A stretch of 64,000 bases of DNA from the NCBI GenBank assembly GCA_003427395.1, contig BFEA01000004.1, forward strand, positions 8,612,993-8,676,992, read 5' to 3'. This document shows positions 56,843 to 64,000 of this stretch, one piece after another. The DNA comes from Chara braunii (taxonomy: Eukaryota > Streptophyta > Charophyceae > Charales > Characeae). Numbering within the stretch: the first letter of the stretch is position 1; each line of letters begins with the position of its first letter. Below the pieces are notes generated by a model, which was not told where the DNA came from, ran no database searches, and was given only the letters and a program-made list of their open reading frames with translations. The position numbers were made by a program, and so were the translations under genes.

Positions 56843-56933
56843 TGAGGAAGAAGAAGAAGAAGAAGAAGAAGAAGAAGAAGAAAAAAAAGAATAAGAGGAG
56901 GAGGAGGGGGAGAAGCAGACGAAGAAGAAGAAG

Positions 56934-56963
<30 letters not shown>
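56843..56963. repeat. (GAA)n microsatellite
   Basis: Two GAA tracts (about 56,844-56,882 and 56,921-56,962) around a GGA-rich spacer. Poly-Ser/Lys/Arg frames over it are artefacts. Confidence 0.95.
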
Positions 56964-56964
<1 letters not shown>

Positions 56965-57322
56965 CACAGGGTAGATTCCTGGTCCACAGTTCAGCACACA
57001 AGGTCAGTGCAAAATGATTGGAAAAGTTCAGATTATCACTGCACAAGTGTGCAATGCAACATACCATTACAAGAGGAAGCCTATAACAGTGCGCTTTGCT
57101 ATAACAGTGTGCTTTGCTTGTACTAGTGAAAAACATGGAGCCTCCGCAATGGCAACGGTCCAACGGATACGTCAGAACATGCAACTAAGACATGCAAAGA
57201 TGTATTCTCTGTGAGATATAAAGCCTAGGACATATTTGATTATATAGATGTGTATGGCACTGTATGATCTATTTTCATGTTTCACCAACAACTGTTTTGC
57301 TGCAGCCCTAGCAAGGTTGTAC

Positions 57323-57433
57323 CTTGAGCTCCTCCACGCACGAATTCCTCATCTGCATTAATGCTGCCATTTCCCTCTTCAACTGCTCTTCTTTCTGAAT
57401 CATGATTTCAATTCGATCTTGCTGATCCGATAC
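57323..57433 (-). CDS. Coiled-coil gene, 37-codon exon
   Basis: Acceptor CTTTTTGGCAG, then GTA TCG GAT; donor CTCAAG|GTACAA. Phase 0 on both sides. Product VSDQQDRIEIMIQKEEQLKR then EMAALMQMRNSCVEELK, strongly amphipathic. A tRNA-derived SINE sits about 115 bp upstream in the intron. Confidence 0.8.
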
Positions 57434-57547
57434 CTGCCAAAAAGAGGGATTGCAGACGAGCAACGCAGGCAACAGATGAACCAGAGACAAAGTCTGCGCA
57501 ATCTTTACGCCAATAAGGACGACCAAGGCGGCATTTGAGGGTTGAAC

Positions 57548-57645
57548 CGACAAGCGTACCTCAGCTGGTACACCCATCAACTGCTGAAATACAGACCCAA
57601 GGTTGAACCCAGATACCATCAGATGAACAACAACAATTCTGAATT
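57548..57645 (+). mobile_element. tRNA-derived SINE, family 2 copy 2
   Basis: TACCTCAGCTGGTACACCCA, CTGCTGAAATACAGACCC and AAGGTTGAACCCAGATACCA parallel the 51,176 copy base by base with substitutions. Confidence 0.62.
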
Positions 57646-57689
57646 ACATGGGGCCAGTCAGTTCAATGAATACCTCAAAGCCATTGCCC

Positions 57690-58136
57690 TTTTTTTTTTC
57701 TTTTTTTTTTTGATAAGACAGGGCCTTATGGTCCTGGCTCCTATTCTGGGGAGCGTCAGTCCGGTTCCTGTTCCCCCAGCAAGTCAAAATACATAGTACA
57801 TGAGACAGAACACGCTCACGCTTCCTTCCGTTCAGGCCGAAGGACCCATGATCAGCATTGATTGCTCCATCATGGTGGAGGATTGACTGTCAGCTTGCCC
57901 AGATCCTCTCTTTCCTCTCAGACCTGATGAACAGATCTGTCGGATGGTTCTATGTTCCCTAGAAAGAGTTCAATCGTTGACCTTGACGGCCTGTGTCTAA
58001 CCCCTTGTACTATCTAGCCTATGACCCAATTTGACCATCCTTCCTCTAATGGTGAACCCCGTTACAGCATTGCCCTTTTGGAAAACCTTGATTAGTGTAT
58101 CTCTTTTCTCCCCCCATCTGAGTCAGACTTGCTTCT
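57690..58136 (-). mobile_element. LINE 3' end (minus strand) with poly-A
   Basis: A poly-T run (57,690-57,711) is followed by GGGCCTTATGGTCCTGGCTC, GGGGAGCGTCAGTCCGGTTC and GGATTGACTGTCAGCTTGCC, the reverse of the shared LINE tail. GCCATTGCCC directly flanks it at 57,680-57,689 and 58,137-58,146. Confidence 0.78.
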
Positions 58137-58146
58137 GCCATTGCCC

Positions 58147-58300
58147 TTTTTATTCTCATTTTTAACACAAAACACACTCCCGCCCCTTCTATTCTGGGGG
58201 GCAACAGTCCTGTTACTCTTCACCGGCAAGCCTGAAAAGCATCACATGAAGCGATGGAGCAACTCTGCCAAGGCTTGAGGCGCCATAGAAAATGAGCTGT
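58147..58300 (-). mobile_element. Second LINE 3' tail (minus strand)
   Basis: TTTTTATTCTCATTTTTAAC, then CCCTTCTATTCTGGGGGGCA and AACAGTCCTGTTACTCTTCA are another, more decayed copy of the same tail, directly beyond the repeated GCCATTGCCC. Confidence 0.6.
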
Positions 58301-59127
58301 TGTTACACTGCAGAGGGTGGCAGCCGGGCTTTCACTGTTTCAACCCCCTCCTAGCCAGGAGATGCTCTGTGTACCCAGACGCTCAGGGTTAGAGCGGGCC
58401 ATGATCGTCCTCCTCCTCTGCACTGTAACAATGCTCCTGCTGCTGAAAGTCTGCCGCTTTGAATGCAGCGGCTGCATCAATTCACCACTGATCCCCGCAT
58501 CTAGCATTATTCCTAGAATCCATCATCTTCCCCACTATATGGTCCTCTATTGCGAGGCTAATTGTTCTACCTCCCCGCTCCCCCAGTTCTTCCAAACACA
58601 GCTCTCTTCTCTGCATTACAGTTTCCTCAATTTCCCTCTTTTAATGTGAACATCCCCGGCCACACACCCCACTGTCCCCCTGAAGACACCAGCCGGGCGA
58701 CCAGCGCCCTTCCCTCGCCTATCCTACAATTCTAAACTATACTCGCTGCCCCAGGCCAGAGGAGATAACAACGTATCTCCTGCAGGTTCCGGAGATCCAA
58801 CCAACACCTCCCCCACTTTTTTATCGAGTGCCATCAGTCCCCACCCCTATCCGCGCACCATGATTTTCCATACTCAACAGGTTCCGACCTCCCCTTCCAC
58901 GGCTACGTTCTCCCAATATCAGCTAGGCAACCTACTTTTACCCAATCCATCCGTGTCCCTCTCTTCCGTTCCCCCCTTTTCCTAATCTACCTTCCCTGGT
59001 GCGAACTGGGGCTGTCCCTCCTAATGGCATATCCCAAGACCTCCCATTCCTCTTCGGGCTCCATGTCTGGTGCCGGCTGTCATTCCAACCGAGCAGATCC
59101 CCAAACTTTTACGAACCATTCACCAGG

Positions 59128-59907
59128 TCAAATTCGACCAGTGCCGGGAACGAGTGCCGGGAACGATCTCCATGTTCTATAAAACAGGGAATCCTCATAG
59201 AGAGGGGCCCGAGAGTTCAGCTGCCTGCGTTGGAAGTCAGCCACTATTGCCTGTCTGATTGCTTGGCTGACTGCCGCCCTTATTGCCTCCATTGCTGGTT
59301 TCTCGCTTCCTTTCACAACCGCACACCAGGTTTTCCAAATTCCCCAGCAGGCAGCGGCTTTGGTTATCTCCCCAGCATACTGGGTGGCACCACGATCCTG
59401 CTTGATCTCGCCTGCTTGTACCAGGGGTCCCAACAGTATCCCCTCCGTTGTCAGTTGCTTTCGGGAGAGCGGGGTCCAGTCTGCCATCGCTTGCTCCCAC
59501 CATTCCCAAACCCTGACTGCATATTCACATCCCAGGAACAAGTGGGGGATTGTCTCGTTGGCCTGTCCACACACACAGCAGCTCGTGTTATGATACTGTG
59601 ATTCGGAGGACTGCCACTCTGCGGTGGCCACTGCCAGATGGACGATCATCCACAGCAGACCGGCCTATTTCTGATCCGGAAGCATACCGTTGAGCTGTGT
59701 GAACCGGCGCATTGTTGCCGGATACCACCTTTTCAATGTCTGCTGTGGCACCCACCGTCTCTTTCTCCCTCTCCCTTTGAGCTCATCACTGATATCATAT
59801 GGCTGGAGCAATTGCAGATTAAGGATTTTGTGGAGGCTTGGAACAGCGAAACGTGCCGGCGCCCTTTTGAAAAGCGAAAAAAGGTAGTACTCGGCACTGA
59901 GGGGCAT
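59128..59907 (-). pseudogene. LINE-D ORF2 zinc-binding region (different family)
   Basis: KILNLQLLQPYDISDELKGR and RFTQLNGMLPDQ, then after a shift WMIVHLAVATAEWQSSESQ and the zinc ligands CCVCGQANETIPHLFLGC, followed by AACWGIWKTWCAVVKG. This is the layout of zf-RVT domains but differs clearly from the LINE-A/B family. The C/T-rich plus strand from about 58,320 to 59,100 may be its 3' part. Confidence 0.72.
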
Positions 59908-59909
59908 TG

Positions 59910-60472
59910 AGGAATGATCTGCCCAAAATTAGAGGAAATTGAGGAATGATGACCTTATTTCAAAACTCACATCCTTATTTTTTACGTTTTAAATCGTCCC
60001 GCACACCACTTCACCATGACCATTCTCTGATGGGTCATCCATTGCTCGTACCTGTGGTAACAACATAGTAAATGCTCAGTCAGTTTGTGACTAAGCGTCC
60101 ATAGCTGGGTTGTCCATAGTTGCAGTATGACATCGGGTACGCAGAAGATGGATGGTTGGGAGTACAAAGTAGGATGTCGGAGGCACTGATGAAGTATCCC
60201 ACTTTGATAAAACTTCTGGAAGCACAGGCATAGGGGTATGAAGGATGATGATAATGAGAACAAAGTAGGATGGTAGAGACTCTGTAGAGTATAAATATTA
60301 TAAAATCAAGAACAGAGAAGATTGTCAACACTCTCAAGTGGCAATCAATTGGAGGACTATAATCCAGAGTGTTAAGTCTTTTAAACTCAGTTTTTTTTTT
60401 TTTTTTTTGGGGGGGGGGGTCAAGATCCTTGTCTTTTTACTATTCCTGGAAACCTCGTTCAGCATCCTGTAC
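59910..60472. other. Unassigned intron sequence
   Basis: A splice-acceptor-like ACCACAG|GTACGAGCAATGG on the minus strand at 60,048 leads to only a short frame without helical pattern; no exon called. Poly-T/poly-G at 60,391-60,419. Confidence 0.4.
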
Positions 60473-60480
60473 ATCTTTAC

Positions 60481-60674
60481 CATTGTTACCCAGGACACGG
60501 ACATCCAGACATCCAGACACTGACACCACTCCCATGTCTGGATGAAACCGGACGTCAGCTTAACCGGACATGCATCCGGGCATCCAGACATTCAGACGTG
60601 GACGGTCCGGCTGGATGTGTGGATGTGCGGATTCACAAAAGAGGAAACAAACAGACAAACAAGCAAACAACCTG

Positions 60675-60720
<46 letters not shown>

Positions 60721-61227
60721 ACACACAGAAATCAAAGCACATAACTGCTGCAGCCGCAGCAGCAGGAACAGCAGCTGCACCTGCTGTGGCAGCTGAGGTG
60801 CAGCTGTTGTTGCAGCTGCAGCTGCAAAGGAGGTGCAGCTGTTGCAGCTGCTGTTCCTGATGCTGCTGCTGTTGCAGCTGCTGTTCCTGCTGTTGTTGTT
60901 GCAGCCGCAACTACAGCAGATACAGCAGAAGCAGATGCAGCTGCATATGCAACTTCTGTTGAAGCAGCAGATGCAACCGCTGTTGCAGATGCAGATGCAA
61001 CCTCCCTGCGCTGATTCGGGCACTTCAGGGCCCGTTGGGTTAGACCCCCAATGAAAAAAAGATGTCACCAACGACTTGGCGGGGGCACCCAGGCCCTCAA
61101 AAACGGCCTGGGCACCGCCAAAATAAAATTTGAATCTTTTGGGAATCGGCCCCATCCGGACCTACCGGACCAAACACCAGACCCGGACTGTCTGAATCGG
61201 GATCCGGACGTCAGTCTGGCAACCATG
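60481..61227. mobile_element. hAT-like non-autonomous element D with internal CAG/CTG tract
   Basis: Ends CATTGTTACC / GGCAACCATG are inverted with mismatches. 8-bp duplication ATCTTTAC at 60,473-60,480 and 61,228-61,235. Subterminal CATCCAGACATCCAGAC and CCGGAC repeats. The inside holds a (CA)n run (60,679-60,728) and about 270 bp of GCAGCTG-rich sequence. Confidence 0.72.
60745..61010. repeat. GCAGCTG/GTTGCAGCTGC low-complexity tract
   Basis: Dense CTG/CAG trinucleotides mixed with GTT and GAT, many as palindromic GCAGCTGC. Inside hAT-like element D. Confidence 0.9.
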
Positions 61228-61615
61228 ATCTTTACTCACTCAACGTGTACCTTACAGAATGTCCCATTGATGTCAAATGCTCCAATAGCAAAAATCAATG
61301 ACTCAAGTAAACAATTGTTTTGAATGTTTAAAATGGCCCAAAATATCACAGAGAAACGAGGAGGAGCATGAGGGAGGAGACCTAGCATGCTTTTTTCCTT
61401 TTCTCTGACCATTTGGAAACTGAGACTGATGGTATGATCAGTCTGCCACTTCCCGATTTGAATGCTCACAATCAAAGACGCAATCTGACGGCAAGTCAAG
61501 ATTACAGATAAATATCGGATAAACTACAACAAAGAGTACCTTGATTCATTCAACAAGGAAAAAACTTCAAGCATAATGCTCCAAAAAGCCAGAGCGCACT
61601 CCACAGGTCACTTAC

Positions 61616-61717
61616 TTTATCATTCAGCTTCTTCCGGAGTTCTCGCTCTGCCTGAAGCTCTGTGTGCAGCTTCTCCCTCTCTCTTGATGCAGCCATTTCC
61701 GCATTCTTCTGATCCTG
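61616..61717 (-). CDS. Coiled-coil gene, most upstream exon in the window
   Basis: Donor AAA|GTAAGT is strong. The acceptor is either CTGCTAG or CTAGCAG, differing by one Gln codon. Product QDQKNAEMAASREREKLHTE then LQAERELRKKLNDK, a charged coiled coil; phase 0 at the end. No initiating Met is placed, so the gene's N-terminal exons lie beyond the LINE and gypsy sequences, outside the window. Homology is not recognised; long plant coiled-coil proteins often look like this. Confidence 0.78.
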
Positions 61718-62086
61718 CTAGCAGATATGCCCCAAAATGAATGACAAACAGGCAAAGGCAGTAATGGTAGATTTGTATATTGACTGTACACTACCACTAA
61801 AGTCTATAGAAGTTTATACTAAGCTTATAGTCATTATGGTTCACAGTGCTTGTCCATTATGGTTAAACTACAATGGCAAATACTCGTAGATAAACACCTT
61901 GCTTTGCTCAACCATAATATCTTAGATCAAATTAGAATGGCAGCACACCCTCCTTATAATATAATGAAACAGCGGCGGACGCGGCAGGTTTTGAGTTTGC
62001 AAAGGCAACAAAAAAAAAATGCCCACAAAGATATCACGGCGTGGGTTTGAAACGGCAATTTGGGTAGAAAAGAATCCATTGCTAGG

Positions 62087-62145
62087 CTACCAGACTGCCC
62101 GGGGACCACTTGCCCAGCCGGGCCAAAAACACAAAAAAAGATAAA
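62087..62145 (+). repeat. Left-end fragment of the CTAGGCTACCAG element
   Basis: CTAGGCTACCAGACTGCCCG through CCACTTGCCCAGCCGGGCC matches the first ~50 bp of the 10,175 element, then gives way to LINE sequence. Confidence 0.7.
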
Positions 62146-62158
62146 AAAATAAAATTAG

Positions 62159-63115
62159 AATTATTAGACTAAATTTCAATGGCCTAGGAAACATCTTAAC
62201 CGAAGAAGACAAACTCAGAGATATCCGGACGGGCCTGGTGGGGAAGGATATGCCTAAACCCGATCTGGTTCTTCTCCAAGAGACCCATCTGTCCAATCTG
62301 GACAGTCACACCAAGATACGCGGAGGATGGAGAGAACAGTAGGGGGATGTGCATTTGCACTATGGTCCAACAAAGAAGGCCAAAGCAAAAAAGGGACGGC
62401 TATACTCATCCCAAGAACATCCAAGATTCTGACCGAGGGACAAATCCTGAATAGCGAGGGCGACGGCGAGGAAGGGAGATGGTCTTGGTTAGACATTAGG
62501 TGGCAAGAAGAAGACTTGAGAATTCTCAACCTATATGCACCTAACACGGAATCCGAAAGACTGACCTTCTTTGAGAACATCAAAACCCTTATCCCCAACC
62601 CGCAGCCGATAGTCATCGCAGGAGATTGGAACATGACCCTGGACCCCAACCTGGACCGGATCTCAAGGACAGCACAAATAGGACCCACAAGAGCGGGCAC
62701 CCGGATTCGCAACCTGATGACATAATTCGAACTCATGGACCCACTCAGGGCAATGCATCCGAACAAAAAAATATTTTCCCGGATAAGGAAGAACCAAGCC
62801 AATCGGACATCACTGTCCAGAATTGACTACTTCCTCATATTTGAGAGTCTATTAGGCACAGTTAAAGAGGCCGAGATCCTCCCATATGCAGCCTTCAAAG
62901 GTCTGGATCACAAACCTATTCAATTGCTGCTTAACTTCAACTCACCCGTTGAAACAGGTCAGGGATTCTTGAGATTGAACAACTCCCTCATAACGGCCAA
63001 AAGATGGCTGCGGTAGTCAAAGAAAACTGGTCCCTCAATAAACAACGCAAGTTCAAATAAACAAATAGACACCAATGGTTCATCGACAGCTACGCAGAAC
63101 TAACACAAACAGGAT
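62159..63115 (+). pseudogene. LINE-G ORF2 endonuclease domain, truncated
   Basis: RLNFNGLGNILTEEDKL (Asn motif), LVLLQETHLSNL (Glu), a frameshift near 62,335, GGCAFALWSNKEGQSKKGTA, RILNLYAPNTESERLTFFE, IAGDWNMTLDP (intact GDWN), a TAA in frame at 62,722, then LSRIDYFLIFESLL and KGLDHKPIQLLL. All APE-type motifs are present, better kept than in LINE-B. The frame goes on as QTNRHQWFIDSYAELTQ and then changes without a break into gypsy sequence. Confidence 0.85.
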
Positions 63116-63117
63116 CA

Positions 63118-64000
63118 GCAGAATCACGAGATTCAGCGCGCGTGTTCAACATTGAGGATTTGGACCCGTTGACGCCCGAGGATTTTGCATGGCTACCTCT
63201 CCCTTCCACCGGCTGCTTACCGGAGCCGCAATGCGCAGCTCTTCGCACTCATTTGCATACATACCTAGCCTTCTATGCACCACCAACTTCGCCTACGGAG
63301 GACGAGGTCGCGGTGGGGGACATCCTTGCGTATGTGAGCAAGGTGGCCCGCGAGTTTCGCACGCAGCGGTACGACGACAACAACGCACCGCTCCTTTATG
63401 TCCGCATCCAAATCGGGCAAGCGTCCTGCAGCGCTTTGCTGGATAGCAGCGTGACTCGCAACTTCATTAGCCAGTCCTTCATGCAAAGGGTCGGCCTTGG
63501 ACCACAAGTTCGAAGGAAGGCACACCCTACGACGATCAAGTTGGCGGACGGTCAAACGCAACAACTCCTTGATCGCTACATCGAAGCCGTCCCGGTTTAT
63601 TTCGCACCTCATGCATGCGAACCGGTGACGTTCGACGTCTTGGACACAGACTTCGACATCATTTTGGGCATGCCTTGGCTCGCAAGTGCGGATCACACGG
63701 TCAACTTCCATCGGCGGACACTTACGGTTCGCGACGCGTTTGGCGCCGAAGTACCATGTACGATTCCCCCTCCGCACCCTTCGATTCGGTGCCAAGTTGT
63801 AACCGCCAAGTCTTTTCGGGCCACTTGCGCTTACGAGCGGACCGAAGAGATCGGCTTACGTTTTCTTCGAACCGTCGCGGTAGCCGACTCTCAACCTACG
63901 GACTTGTCTTCAGACCCCCGGGTGGTGCGGTTGCTCGACGAATTTGCCGATGTCTTCGAGTCACCTACCGGCGTGGTGCCGGATCGGCCGATCTCACACG
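63118..64000 (+). CDS. Ty3/gypsy protease-RT polyprotein, 5' truncated, open at window end
   Basis: A continuous frame from ARVFNIEDLDPLTPEDFAWL through FRTQRYDDNNAPLLYVRIQI, the protease ALLDSSVTRNFISQSF (D-S-S in place of D-S-G), LADGQTQQLLDRYIEAVPVY, DVLDTDFDIILGMPWLASAD (second protease motif ILGMPWL) to the RT lead-in LLDEFADVFESPTGVVPDRP. It is a relative of the non-autonomous element at 15.8-20.6 kb but has an undamaged reading frame here. No gag or LTR precedes it: upstream is LINE sequence. Confidence 0.85.

Noticed and set aside
56842-57126. Poly-Lys/Arg frame
   Set aside because: GAA microsatellite translated.
58317-58649. Small membrane-like protein frame on the plus strand
   Set aside because: Lies between LINE tails; hydrophobic run comes from C/T-rich composition and has no support.
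60005-60050. Extra coiled-coil exon after ACCACAG on the minus strand
   Set aside because: No heptad pattern and no donor in a fitting phase; flanking exons already agree in phase.
63265-63795. Minus-strand 176-codon frame
   Set aside because: Shadow of the gypsy protease frame on the plus strand.

Overview
The window looks like nuclear DNA of a streptophyte (green-plant lineage). My best guess is a charophyte alga of the Chara type; that is an inference, not a match I could run. Supporting signs are a plastid-derived ndhA-ndhI segment (NDH genes plus an ndhA group II intron), TTTAGGG plant-type telomere motifs, PBSs resembling the initiator-tRNA-Met type of plant LTR elements, a chromodomain Ty3/gypsy element, and very large introns packed with retroelements. 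No bacterial-type operons, CRISPR arrays or intact protein-coding transposons are visible.

Layout. 1-1784: AT-rich plastid insertion on the minus strand (ndhA exon 2, intron domains V/VI, ndhI 5' part), the only place with scattered single Ns. 2.6-5.3 kb: a U6 retrocopy and a minus-strand LINE 3' half. 5.8-61.7 kb: what I read as one minus-strand gene for a long coiled-coil protein. Ten small exons (three of them 57 nt or shorter) lie at 61.6, 57.4, 55.9, 52.6, 25.4, 23.2, 10.0, 7.7, 6.1 and tentatively 5.85 kb. Exon phases agree at every junction. Most introns are GT-AG; one is best explained as GC-AG and one as a minor-spliceosome AT-AC intron. Everything else in that span is intron filled with mobile elements.

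Intron contents. 10.7-14.1 kb: LINE ORF2 remnants with a tRNA-derived SINE. 14.5-15.6 kb: a polypyrimidine block with a 56-bp minisatellite. 15.77-20.57 kb: a complete non-autonomous gag-pro LTR retrotransposon (TSD GGAAG), possibly nested in an older solo LTR. 22.3-22.9 kb: a hAT-like element. 25.7-39.3 kb: a head-to-tail train of a truncated LINE, a nearly full-length LINE of about 10.5 kb, a U6 copy and a U2 copy, each separated by the same ~13-base target site. 40.3-49.4 kb: a chromovirus with both LTRs, PBS, PPT and TSD but many frameshifts. 51.8-61.2 kb: more hAT-like elements with 8-bp TSDs, a U6 copy, SINEs, LINE tails, and a second copy of a 105-bp TA-flanked MITE.

62.1-64.0 kb: a LINE endonuclease domain running into an open Ty3/gypsy protease-RT frame that leaves the window. 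The LINEs appear to have supplied the machinery for U6/U2/SINE retroposition; the host gene survives as small exons between them. All assembly gaps fall in (GA)n microsatellites.
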